A stretch of 13,404 nt of DNA from Nitrospinota bacterium. Lineage in GTDB: Bacteria; Nitrospinota; Nitrospinia; UBA9942. A program made the position numbers and the translations under genes. Shown here piece by piece: positions 6,280 through 12,743 of the stretch (its first letter is position 1; every line of letters starts with the position of its first letter). The notes beneath the pieces are model-generated. The model searched no databases. It saw only the letters and a program-made list of their open reading frames with translations, and was not told the origin of the DNA. The DNA lies in NCBI GenBank assembly GCA_016234205.1, contig JACRGN010000030.1, positions 1 to 13,404 on the forward strand, given 5' to 3'.

Positions 6280-6308
6280 CCCCGTAAGACCTTCGGTCTC
6301 TTATGGGG
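6280..6308. repeat. Palindrome CCCCGTAAG...CTTATGGGG between tRNA-Ala and the chaperone gene
   Basis: The outer 9-bp arms (6280-6288 and 6300-6308) pair with one wobble position, and an inner ACC-TTC-GGT stem closes the loop with a 2-nt bulge. On the minus strand it ends one or two bases before the chaperone Shine-Dalgarno sequence. It shares ends with the palindrome at 1674-1717. It has no T-run in either direction, so a role in tRNA 3' processing or in controlling the downstream ribosome site is more plausible than termination. Confidence 0.7.
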
Positions 6309-6334
6309 TTCATAAATTAAGTTAATAAACTAAA

Positions 6335-6410
6335 TGGTGGAGCTGAGGGGGATCGAACCCCTGACCTACAGACTGCCAGCCTGTCGCTCTCCCAGCTGAG
6401 CTACAGCCCC
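6335..6410 (-). tRNA. tRNA-Ala (anticodon GGC), CCA encoded
   Basis: A complete 76-nt cloverleaf on the minus strand. The acceptor stem is GGGGCTG with CAGCTCC, including the G3-U70 wobble that identifies alanine tRNA. The D arm is GCTC...GAGC. The anticodon arm ACAGG / TCTGT encloses loop CTGGCAG (anticodon GGC). The T arm is AGGGG-TTCGATC-CCCCT. The 3' CCA is encoded in the gene (6337-6335). A TTGACA box lies 41 bp upstream of the 5' end, between metG and this gene, so it may have its own promoter. Confidence 0.97.
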
Positions 6411-6426
6411 ATTATTTCAAATAAAA

Positions 6427-6456
6427 ACATTAACATTTAATATTTTCTCTTGTCAA
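6427..6456 (-). promoter_or_regulatory. Candidate promoter of tRNA-Ala
   Basis: On the minus strand there is a consensus TTGACA (6456-6451), an 18-bp spacer and a weak TAATGT (6432-6427), placing a start about 10 bases before the tRNA. The -35 box is perfect but the -10 box matches poorly. Confidence 0.45.
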
Positions 6457-6489
6457 GTCTATTTCACCTTTGTGTCTATTTCACCTTTG
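6457..6489. repeat. Tandem 16-bp duplication across the metG stop codon
   Basis: GTCTATTTCACCTTTG occurs at 6457-6472 and again at 6474-6489, one base apart. On the coding (minus) strand the inner copy encodes the last metG codons and the TAG stop; the outer copy repeats them after the stop. Confidence 0.9.
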
Positions 6490-8419
6490 ACCCTAACTTT
6501 ACTTCTCCGTCAAATCCTATAAGAACCAGCCTTCCATCTCCACCTGCCGCCAATACCATTCCATGCGATTCTGTACCCATCAGTTTTGCAGGTTTAAGGT
6601 TTGCTACCAATACTATTTTTTTACCTATCAATTCTTCAGGTGTGTAATGCTCGGCAATACCTGCAACAACCTGCCTCTCCTCAGTTCCTATATCAACCTT
6701 TAGTTTGAGGAGTTTCTTTGATTTCTCAATCTTTTCTGCCTGTTTTATCTCACCGACTCTCAAATCAACCTTTGCAAATTCATCAATACTTATTAATTGC
6801 CTCTCTTCTGCTGCCACTGCCGATTCTGTTACTGTTGCTGTTACTTCATCACCAATTTCCATTTTCTCCTCCACCCTCGGAAAAAGTTGCCTCCCTATTT
6901 TAATTTCAATGCCATCTTTAAGTCCACCCCATTTTATTGATTCTTTAAAATTGCAATTTTCTATTCTTTCCTTAATCCCCAATTGATTCCAGATTTCCTG
7001 CCCTGTCTCTGGCATAAATGGATATATGTAAACTGCAATAATACGCAGACCTTCTGAGAGAGTATATAATGTATTTGACAGTATTCCGTCGTCTTTCTCT
7101 GCCCATGGTGCAGCCTTCTGAACATACTCATTCATATCTCCTATAATCTTCCAGATATAAGAAAGGGCATAATGAAATTCGAGTTTACACATAAAACTGT
7201 TAAAACTGTTTGCAGCATAACTCTCAAAACCTTTTAGAGTAGGATCGTATTTAAAATACTCCTGAATATTCTGCTCCATACTCCTATTTTTACCATCAAT
7301 TTCAGGTGGAATTTTACCTTCCTTAAACTTCTTTATTATATTGAGTGTTCTGCTTAATAGATTTCCCAGGTCATTTGCAAGGTCACTGTTTATCCTCCCA
7401 ATCAATGCCCTCTGGGAAAAATCACCATCAAGACCGAATGGCACCTCTCGCATAAGAAAATATCTCAAGGCATCTACTCCATATTTATCTATCAATTCAT
7501 GCGGATTTACAAAATTTCCTCTGGACTTTGACATTTTCTCACCGTTCACAGTCCACCAGCCGTGTGCAAATATATTTTCCGGGAGTGGCAGGTCCAATGC
7601 CTTGAGCATTGTTGACCAGTAAACTGAATGAGTGGTGAGTATATCTTTACCTAAAAGATGGTGGTTAGATGGCCACCAATTTTTAAACTTGTCTTTATCG
7701 TATTCAAACCCTATTGCAGATATATAATTGACAAGGGCATCAAACCATACATAGGTAACATAATTTTCATCAAATGGGAGCGGTATTCCCCATGACAACC
7801 TTTCCTTCGGACGGGAGATACAGAGGTCTCCTAACGGTCTTCCAAGAAAACCCAGAACTTCATTTCTACGGCTTTCGGGCATTATGAATCTTGGATTCTC
7901 TTTTATATGTTGAATGAGCCAGTCGCGATAGTTGCTCATCCTGAAAAAATAGTTCCACTCTTTTATATATTCAACCTTCCTGCCGCAGTCAGGACAATTA
8001 CCTTCCTTGAGGTCTTTCTCCATCCAGAACCTCTCATCTGAAAGGCAATACCAGCCTTCATAGCTCTCTTTATATATATCTTTTTTATCAAATAGTATTT
8101 GAAGTGCCTTCTGAACCACCTTTTTATGCCTCTCCTCTGTGGTTCTTATGAAATCATCATTTGAGATATTCAATTTCTTCCACAGATTTTTAAAGGCTAT
8201 ATGAAGTTCATCTGCATGTTTTTGAGGAGTAACCCCCCTTTTCTCTGCTGCCTGCTGAACCTTCTGTCCATGCTCATCCGTCCCTGTCAGAAAAAACACC
8301 TGATAACCGCAGAGCCTTTTATATCGTGCCATGACATCTGCCGCTACAGTGGTATAGGCATGCCCTATGTGAGGAATATCATTTACATAGTAGATAGGTG
8401 TGGTTATGTAGAATTTCAT
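6476..8419 (-). CDS. metG: Methionyl-tRNA synthetase with C-terminal tRNA-binding domain
   Basis: A 647-residue class I aminoacyl-tRNA synthetase that charges tRNA-Met. The Rossmann fold starts with HIGH at 17-20. The connective-peptide zinc knuckle has C125 and the pair C142/C145, but the fourth position is aspartate (CLSD, D128). KMSKS is at 295-299. The alpha-helical anticodon-binding domain spans roughly 340-510. An OB-fold tRNA-binding domain (about 545-647, with DLRVGEIKQAEKI and AKLMGTESHGMVLA) completes the long dimeric form. A polar linker (about 520-545) joins them. The ATG at 8417-8419 lacks a Shine-Dalgarno sequence; a palindromic repeat ends 8 bp upstream. It lies 99 bp downstream of the YmdB-type gene. 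The stop codon falls inside a 16-bp tandem duplication. Confidence 0.97.
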   Translation of the reverse strand: MKFYITTPIYYVNDIPHIGHAYTTVAADVMARYKRLCGYQVFFLTGTDEHGQKVQQAAEKRGVTPQKHADELHIAFKNLWKKLNISNDDFIRTTEERHKKVVQKALQILFDKKDIYKESYEGWYCLSDERFWMEKDLKEGNCPDCGRKVEYIKEWNYFFRMSNYRDWLIQHIKENPRFIMPESRRNEVLGFLGRPLGDLCISRPKERLSWGIPLPFDENYVTYVWFDALVNYISAIGFEYDKDKFKNWWPSNHHLLGKDILTTHSVYWSTMLKALDLPLPENIFAHGWWTVNGEKMSKSRGNFVNPHELIDKYGVDALRYFLMREVPFGLDGDFSQRALIGRINSDLANDLGNLLSRTLNIIKKFKEGKIPPEIDGKNRSMEQNIQEYFKYDPTLKGFESYAANSFNSFMCKLEFHYALSYIWKIIGDMNEYVQKAAPWAEKDDGILSNTLYTLSEGLRIIAVYIYPFMPETGQEIWNQLGIKERIENCNFKESIKWGGLKDGIEIKIGRQLFPRVEEKMEIGDEVTATVTESAVAAEERQLISIDEFAKVDLRVGEIKQAEKIEKSKKLLKLKVDIGTEERQVVAGIAEHYTPEELIGKKIVLVANLKPAKLMGTESHGMVLAAGGDGRLVLIGFDGEVKLGSKVK

Positions 8420-8427
8420 ATTAATTC

Positions 8428-8503
8428 AGCCACGAATTTACACGAATACTCACGAATTTAAAAAAATAATTTACTTTGTGTCAATTCGTGTCTATTCGTG
8501 GCT
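8428..8503. repeat. Palindrome AGCCACGAAT...ATTCGTGGCT in the metG leader
   Basis: The left arm AGCCACGAATTTACACGAAT pairs with the right arm ending ACGAATAGACACG-type sequence in inverse (8483-8503) with a few mismatches. Three CACGAAT units recur in the left arm at about 10-bp intervals (8431, 8441, 8451). It fills the whole gap between the YmdB-type gene and metG. It belongs to the same GCCAC...GTGGC family as the other palindromes here. Confidence 0.85.
8456..8484 (-). promoter_or_regulatory. Possible metG promoter carried by the repeat
   Basis: On the minus strand TTGACA (8484-8479) is formed inside the palindrome's arm. It is followed after 17 bp by TTAAAT (8461-8456), which matches four of six consensus positions. 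The predicted start would give a leader of about 30 nt. The -10 box is weak and the metG gene could equally be read from upstream. Confidence 0.3.
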
Positions 8504-8518
8504 AAAATATTTTTATTT

Positions 8519-9328
8519 TTATCCTGTCAATTGTAATCTCTTAATTCCCTTTGCTTGTCCTGAATTCTCATCTACATCAATTACAACAGCATTAAACTGA
8601 CCCTCGCCGCCTGCCATCTCAAACTTCTTAGGCATCTTTGTAAGAAACTTCTCTAATGCAAGTTCCTTTCTAATTCCTATGACCGAGTTGGATGGTCCTG
8701 TCATTCCCACATCGGTAATATAAGCAGTGCCACCAGGGAGTATCTTTTCATCTGCCGTCTGAACATGTGTATGTGTCCCGATTACAGCACTTACCCTCCC
8801 ATCAAGATACCAGCCCATTGCAATTTTTTCTGATGTCGCCTCTGCGTGCATATCAACTATTGTAACCTTTATCCCGTTATGCTGTTCTAATGAATTAAGC
8901 CTGGATGATTTTAACCTGGCAATCTCTCTATCTGCTACCTTGAACGGACAATCAAGGCTGTCCATGAACACCCTCCCGGAGAGATTCATAACACATATCT
9001 TAATGCCGGTACGTGTCTCAAAGATTCCACTTCCAAATCCAGGAACTCCTTCCGGATAATTTGCAGGGCGGAGTATCCGACTGTCATCATCTATAAACTG
9101 CACTGTTTCTTTTTTATCCCATATATGGTTGCCAGATGTGAGGACATCTATCCCATAATTAAAAATCTCAGTGGCTATCTCCCTCGTAATGCCAAACCCG
9201 CCTGCGGCATTCTCACAATTGGCAATGGAAAAGTCTATCTTCATCTGGTCTACGACCTTATAGAGGACATTTGACAGAGCCCTCCTCCCGACCTTCCCAA
9301 CTATATCTCCAATCAGTAATACCTTCAT
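8519..9328 (-). CDS. ymdB: YmdB-type metallophosphoesterase (TIGR00282 family)
   Basis: A 269-residue cytosolic metallophosphoesterase. The dinuclear metal-site residues are visible in order: D8 in LIGDIVG, E39/N40 in NCEN, N67/H68 in SGNHIWD, H161 in VDMHAE, and H186/H188 in GTHTHVQTAD. Length and motifs match Bacillus YmdB, a phosphodiesterase acting on 2',3'-cyclic nucleotides in vitro that is genetically linked to RNase Y. Here it again follows the RNase Y gene, 51 bp downstream, supporting a shared role in RNA metabolism. The ATG has no Shine-Dalgarno sequence; the space just upstream is filled by a 9-bp tandem repeat. Function in this organism is inferred from the family. Confidence 0.93.
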   Translation of the reverse strand: MKVLLIGDIVGKVGRRALSNVLYKVVDQMKIDFSIANCENAAGGFGITREIATEIFNYGIDVLTSGNHIWDKKETVQFIDDDSRILRPANYPEGVPGFGSGIFETRTGIKICVMNLSGRVFMDSLDCPFKVADREIARLKSSRLNSLEQHNGIKVTIVDMHAEATSEKIAMGWYLDGRVSAVIGTHTHVQTADEKILPGGTAYITDVGMTGPSNSVIGIRKELALEKFLTKMPKKFEMAGGEGQFNAVVIDVDENSGQAKGIKRLQLTG

Positions 9329-9333
9329 AATAG

Positions 9334-9378
9334 CCGTTTAATCCGCTTGAACTGTTTAAACCGCTTAAACTGTTTTAT
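9334..9378. repeat. Array of five 9-bp units between rny and the YmdB-type gene
   Basis: Five contiguous 9-mers follow the consensus C(C/T)G(T/C)TT(A/G)AA: CCGTTTAAT, CCGCTTGAA, CTGTTTAAA, CCGCTTAAA, CTGTTTTAT. The array begins 5 bp from the YmdB-type start codon and ends one base before the rny stop codon, so it is nearly the entire intergenic region. A related array in the opposite orientation is at 11572-11612. Confidence 0.85.
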
Positions 9379-9379
9379 T

Positions 9380-10945
9380 CTATCTGGCGTATTCTATCGC
9401 CCTAACCTCTCTTAAAACCGTTACTTTAATCTCCCCGGGATATGCCATGTCTGCCTCAATCTTTTTTGCAATATCTTTTGCGAGAAACATGACCTCTGAA
9501 TCATTCAGCTTGTCAGGTTCAACAATAACCCTGATTTCCCTTCCTGCATGTATTGCGTATGCCTTATCCACACCTTTAAAGGAGTCGCAGACCTTTTCAA
9601 GCTGCTCCAATCTCTTGACATAACTCTCCAGCATTTCCCTTCTTGCACCCGGTCTTGATGCCGACAGGGCATCCGATGCAGCTACAAGGACTGCTATAAT
9701 AGACTCAGCCTCAACATCTTCATGATGTGATGCAATGGCGTTTATTACTATCTTTGATTCATTATATCTCCTCGCAAGGTCAACACCTATCTGTGTATGT
9801 GTCCCTTCTGTCTGATGGTCTACTGCCTTTCCAATATCGTGGAGGAGTCCTGCCCTCTTTGCCATCTTAACATTGGTCCCGAGTTCAGCAGCCATCATGC
9901 CGCACAAGAACGCCACCTCTTTTGAATGCTGGAGCACATTCTGGGAATAACTTGTCCTGTATTTTAATCTGCCAAGGAGTTTAATTACCTCAGGATGCAG
10001 GCCGTCAATTCCCACCTCAAAGGCTGCCTTCTCTCCCTCTTCTTTTATGGAGACTGCAACCTCCTTTTTTACCTTCTCAACAACATCCTCAATCCTGCCA
10101 GGGTGTATCCTTCCGTCTGATATAAGTCTCTCAAGGGTTATCTTTGCAACCTCCCTTTTAATAGGGTCATAAGAGGATATTGTGACAGCACCCGGGGTAT
10201 CATCCACTATAAGGTCAACCCCTGTCGCAATTTCAAGTGACCTGATATTTCTCCCTTCCCTCCCTATGATTCTGCCCTTCATGTCATCATCCGGCAGGTC
10301 AACTACAGATACTGTGGTTTCTGCAACATGGTCAGCGGCACATCGCTGAATCGCAAGGCTGATAATCATCTTTGATTTATCCGCCGCTGTTGCCTTCGCC
10401 TCATCCTCAATCTTTTTCATCAGGTTTGCAGCCTCAACCCTCGCGTCATTCAGGAGCTTTACCTTTATCTCCTCCTTTGCCTGCTCGGCAGTCATGCCTG
10501 AAACCCTTTCCAGCTTTTTAAGTTCTTCTTCAATGAGGGAATTATATTTTTGCTCAATCTCCTTTATCTTCGCTTCGGAATTTGCTATATCTTTCTCCCT
10601 GCGGCCTATATCTTTATCCTTGCGATCTATTAATTCTATCCTTTTTTCAAGATTTTCTTCCCTCTGAAGAATCCTTTTCTCTAAGAGATGAACCTCATTT
10701 CTCTTCCCATGTGTCTCTTTCTCAAACTCTGCCTTTATCTTATACAAACTCTCCTTTGACTCTAACAATGCCTCTTTCTTCTTATTCTCAGCCTCTTTCT
10801 CCGCCTCAAGAACTATCCTCTTCGCAAGCGATTCAGCAGTCTTGACTTTTGTCTCTGCAAAAAACTTACGAATCAGATATCCCAAGAGGATACCTATTAG
10901 AAATATTGCGGCTAATATTATCACCGCCTTAACACTTATAATCAT
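9380..10945 (-). CDS. rny: Ribonuclease Y
   Basis: A 521-residue membrane-anchored endoribonuclease that starts mRNA decay. An N-terminal transmembrane segment (about 4-25) is followed by a long charged coiled coil (about 30-185). The KH RNA-binding domain is at about 210-275, with the GREG loop at 228-231 (GRIIGREGRNIR). The HD domain lies at about 335-430: H340 in VLQHSKEVA, the H369-D370 pair in LLHDIGKAVDH, and later HH in IASHHEDVE. The C-terminal region matches the family to the end. Length is typical. The start has a strong GGGGGAGA Shine-Dalgarno sequence inside the end of the upstream gene, and the start overlaps that gene's stop by four bases (ATGA), implying translational coupling. 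It is followed by its usual YmdB partner. Confidence 0.98.
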   Translation of the reverse strand: MIISVKAVIILAAIFLIGILLGYLIRKFFAETKVKTAESLAKRIVLEAEKEAENKKKEALLESKESLYKIKAEFEKETHGKRNEVHLLEKRILQREENLEKRIELIDRKDKDIGRREKDIANSEAKIKEIEQKYNSLIEEELKKLERVSGMTAEQAKEEIKVKLLNDARVEAANLMKKIEDEAKATAADKSKMIISLAIQRCAADHVAETTVSVVDLPDDDMKGRIIGREGRNIRSLEIATGVDLIVDDTPGAVTISSYDPIKREVAKITLERLISDGRIHPGRIEDVVEKVKKEVAVSIKEEGEKAAFEVGIDGLHPEVIKLLGRLKYRTSYSQNVLQHSKEVAFLCGMMAAELGTNVKMAKRAGLLHDIGKAVDHQTEGTHTQIGVDLARRYNESKIVINAIASHHEDVEAESIIAVLVAASDALSASRPGARREMLESYVKRLEQLEKVCDSFKGVDKAYAIHAGREIRVIVEPDKLNDSEVMFLAKDIAKKIEADMAYPGEIKVTVLREVRAIEYAR

Positions 10946-11526
10946 ATTGTCTCCCCCTCTTTAATATGTTTATGGCAATCTATAACCCTTTTCTCAGTTA
11001 TAATCTTATCAATAATAAAATCATGACTATCCACCGGTATCTTATCTACTATCTGAAAATCAAAGGCAAGCCCTATGGTCTTAACACTCTTGGAAAACCT
11101 CTGAAGAAACCTGTCATAAAACCCCATACCGAATCCTATTCTGGCGCCAGACTTATCAAAAGCTACACCCGGAACCATAACTATTTCTATCCCGCACATT
11201 AGATTTATCTGCGGGACAACTTCCCCTGATTCGCCTTTATTTGTAAATTCCGATATTAAAATATTTTTATTTTTAAAATCAGTAACCGGTAAAAAAACCT
11301 GTTTTTTCATATCAATAGCCTTTTTTATCATTACTCTTGTCTGCACCTCTTTCTTAAATGCATCGTAAAACAAAATATTTTTACTCTCTAAAAAATCTTT
11401 ATCTTCAAACAATCTTTCTTCAATCTGAATACTCACATCCTTTATCCACTCGTCATCAAGTCCTTTTCTCAAAGAGAGTATTCTCTTTCTTATCTCCTCT
11501 TTCAAATGGGTATTGCTATTTTTCAT
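10942..11526 (-). CDS. 5-formyltetrahydrofolate cyclo-ligase
   Basis: Converts 5-formyl-THF to 5,10-methenyl-THF using ATP (YgfA/Fau family). With the ATG at 11524-11526 it has 194 residues, which fits the family. The N-terminal KEEIRKRILSLRKGL helix, the VMVPGVAFDKSGARIGFGMGFYDRFL block (ATP/substrate loop with GFGMGFYD) and a GLAFDFQIVDKIPVDSHD tail are diagnostic. The frame is open a further 35 codons upstream, but those codons come from a palindromic repeat with a 9-bp tandem array and give a leucine/lysine/phenylalanine repeat, so I exclude them. The chosen start has no good Shine-Dalgarno sequence. The order zapA - 6S RNA - this gene is widespread in proteobacteria. Its stop overlaps the rny start. 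Confidence 0.92.
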   Translation of the reverse strand: MKNSNTHLKEEIRKRILSLRKGLDDEWIKDVSIQIEERLFEDKDFLESKNILFYDAFKKEVQTRVMIKKAIDMKKQVFLPVTDFKNKNILISEFTNKGESGEVVPQINLMCGIEIVMVPGVAFDKSGARIGFGMGFYDRFLQRFSKSVKTIGLAFDFQIVDKIPVDSHDFIIDKIITEKRVIDCHKHIKEGETI

Positions 11527-11544
11527 GTGAAAAGGGCAATTTAA

Positions 11545-11630
11545 CCACAAAGAACACAGAGATTTTAAAAGCGGTTTAAACGGTTTAAACAGTTTTAAAC
11601 GGTTTAATCCGGTTTTTTCCTCTGTGAACA
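11545..11630. repeat. Palindromic element ending in CACAGAG / CTCTGTG with tandem-array interior
   Basis: CCACAAAGAACACAGAG on the left faces CCTCTGTGAAC on the right; CACAGAG (11555-11561) pairs exactly with CTCTGTG (11620-11626). The interior is an A/T spacer plus an array of 9-bp units. It sits immediately upstream of the cyclo-ligase start and creates an artificial N-terminal extension to that reading frame. Confidence 0.7.
11572..11612. repeat. Second array of 9-bp units, opposite orientation
   Basis: Units CGGTTTAAA, CGGTTTAAA, CAGTTTTAAA and CGGTTTAAT run head to tail. Read on the minus strand they are CCGTTTAAA-type, the same consensus as the array at 9334-9378. It forms the interior of the element at 11545-11630. 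Confidence 0.85.
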
Positions 11631-11692
11631 ATATGGATAATTTTGAAGATATTCAGGAAGGTTTAGATGGGTAAAAACAATCCGACAGCAGA

Positions 11693-11974
11693 TTAAGAAA
11701 TTACAGGGCTTAAAAGTTTCTGACAGAAAGTATCTCTATTGTTTGATTCAGCATGCAAGATATACGATTCATTATTTACAACTCCATCATATATCTTGTG
11801 GTGTAGGGCTGCAAAGGAGTAACTTATAAAATTACCACACCCTTTATTTAAAAAGGAATCCATTATCCCTATGATTAATCTTTTGACATGCCTGCAGACA
11901 GAGAACCCTATTAATCTATCAAAAAATATTGTCAGAAAGTTTGTATATTTAAGCCCGATAATCTTAAACATCAT
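11693..11974 (-). CDS. Possible 93-aa hypothetical protein downstream of 6S RNA
   Basis: The frame from ATG 11974 encodes 93 residues, MMFKIIGLKY... to ...LLSPVIS. It is rich in Phe, Ile, Asn and Lys, with no recognised motif, signal peptide or family. Codons such as AGA, ATA and GGG resemble those of neighbours, but the ribosome-binding site is poor (GGGG about 3 bases before the ATG). The same frame stays open upstream to 12205, through the 6S RNA, which I regard as accidental. This could be a genuine short gene, a decayed one or non-coding. It fills an otherwise unexplained stretch between 6S RNA and the cyclo-ligase. Confidence 0.3.
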   Translation of the reverse strand: MMFKIIGLKYTNFLTIFFDRLIGFSVCRHVKRLIIGIMDSFLNKGCGNFISYSFAALHHKIYDGVVNNESYILHAESNNRDTFCQKLLSPVIS

Positions 11975-12001
11975 TTTCCCCAAAACCTTTAGAATATCAA
12001 C

Positions 12002-12193
12002 AAAATTAATCCCCCATCCTATGCCGTATGGAAAAGATATTCTGAACCTGGCAAACCAGGTGGGATCCGCATGGGCTATTTCAGGTTTCCCGCCGAAGCA
12101 GGCATACACACCATAGCCACAAATTGGTTCCCATTCTAAGCGTAATGGATCAAAAATTCTTCTCCACCTCGTGCATGATAGGGGATTAAATCT
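12002..12193 (-). ncRNA. ssrS: 6S RNA (SsrS), RNA polymerase-binding regulatory RNA
   Basis: On the minus strand this 192-nt segment folds into the 6S plan. The closing helix pairs 12193-12181 with 12014-12002 (AATCCCC with GGGGATT) and ATGC 12176-12173 with GCAT 12024-12021. The next helix pairs 12167-12158 (GTGGAGAAGA) with 12037-12028 and 12155-12151 with 12044-12040. A central bubble has 17 nt on the 5' side (12150-12134) and on the 3' side a small hairpin CCTGG-TTTG-CCAGG, as in known 6S RNAs. The terminal arm pairs TGGGA/TCCCA, GGCTA/TAGCC and CCTGC-TTCG-GCGGG with a UUCG tetraloop. It lies between zapA and 5-formyl-THF cyclo-ligase, the classical ssrS location. A TAATAT at 12233-12228 could be the -10 of a slightly longer precursor. 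6S RNA mimics open promoter DNA and inhibits housekeeping RNA polymerase. Exact ends are uncertain by several bases. Confidence 0.87.
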
Positions 12194-12238
12194 ATCCTCC
12201 TCCATTCACCACTAACCTACCACAAAAATATTATTCCA

Positions 12239-12529
12239 TCAAGGAAAATTTTTTGTATTATCCTCAATGATTTTAATTAATCTTGCAATCCTTTCATCAG
12301 ACTGAAGATCCTTATCTTCACATTCCTTTTTAATCTGAAAAAGGTCATTTGCTATATTGATTGATGCAAGAATATATATCTTATGCGACGATATGGCAGA
12401 ATAATTCTCGGCTACTTCTCTTATCTTTTTATCTACAAAATCTGCAACTTCAGCGGTGTATGAAGGGTCTGAATCGCTTCTGATAGTATATTTCTTACCA
12501 AAGATTTCAACCTGTGTGGTGTATTTCAT
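12239..12529 (-). CDS. zapA: Cell division protein ZapA
   Basis: A 96-residue FtsZ-associated protein that cross-links FtsZ filaments at the division ring. The N-terminal beta-hairpin domain (VEIFGKKYTIRSDSDPSY, 8-24) leads to the helix with VADFVDKKIREVAENY and the IYILASINIANDLFQIKKE helix; the C-terminal part is the coiled-coil dimer helix. Length is typical. The ATG follows a GAGGGA Shine-Dalgarno sequence located inside the end of the upstream coiled-coil gene, which it overlaps by 23 bp, so the two are translationally linked. The 6S RNA gene follows 45 bp downstream. Confidence 0.93.
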   Translation of the reverse strand: MKYTTQVEIFGKKYTIRSDSDPSYTAEVADFVDKKIREVAENYSAISSHKIYILASINIANDLFQIKKECEDKDLQSDERIARLIKIIEDNTKNFP

Positions 12530-12743
12530 TTCCCTCTATCCCCAGGCTTTCCAAATTCTTGAGCATGCTGTCAACCTTCAGTTTTATAGACTCTCTCTCT
12601 TTTGTGAGTATGGCATTCTCTTTTTCCATCTGGCTAATCTTACCCTTCAAAGAGGTGTTTTCAGTTTTTAATTTTGAGAGATGCCCAATTAAGACTAATA
12701 TATTAGATTCTAACTGGTCTAACTTTGAAATATCCATAGGCAA
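12507..12743 (-). CDS. ZapB-like coiled-coil division protein
   Basis: A protein of about 76-78 residues that is almost entirely one coiled coil: leucine/isoleucine heptads run from LDQLESNILVLIGHL through LKLKVDSMLKNLESLG. Size, composition and its place directly before zapA match ZapB-like proteins, which bind ZapA and bridge the division ring to the chromosome. Two starts are possible: TTG at 12743, 7 bases after an AGGG, or ATG at 12737 two codons later. A near-consensus promoter at 12772-12744 predicts transcription starting about at 12737, which would remove that Shine-Dalgarno sequence and make the ATG leaderless. The gene call is secure; the ZapB assignment is by context and coiled-coil character, since such proteins have little sequence identity. 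Confidence 0.75.
   Translation of the reverse strand: MPMDISKLDQLESNILVLIGHLSKLKTENTSLKGKISQMEKENAILTKERESIKLKVDSMLKNLESLGIEGNEIHHTG

Noticed and set aside
6280..6308. Intrinsic terminator after tRNA-Ala
   Set aside because: The hairpin is reasonable but no T-run follows on the minus strand; a ribosome-binding site does.
6705..6986. Plus-strand frames opposite metG, rny, the kinase and the chaperone
   Set aside because: They are antisense shadows of well-identified genes, with leucine/serine/proline-rich nonsense composition and no ribosome-binding sites.
9334..9378. Replication-origin iterons
   Set aside because: Units do not match DnaA boxes, and the array lies between two genes of a housekeeping operon with no origin genes nearby.
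11527..11631. N-terminal 35-codon extension of 5-formyl-THF cyclo-ligase
   Set aside because: It is encoded by the 9-bp tandem array and palindrome arms, gives a low-complexity peptide, and makes the protein longer than its family.
11693..12205. A 170-aa protein gene covering 6S RNA and the region after it
   Set aside because: Its first 68 codons coincide with a fully paired 6S RNA structure, composition is unusual (many Trp, Cys, His), and the start lacks a convincing ribosome-binding site. Only the last 93 codons are kept, at low confidence.
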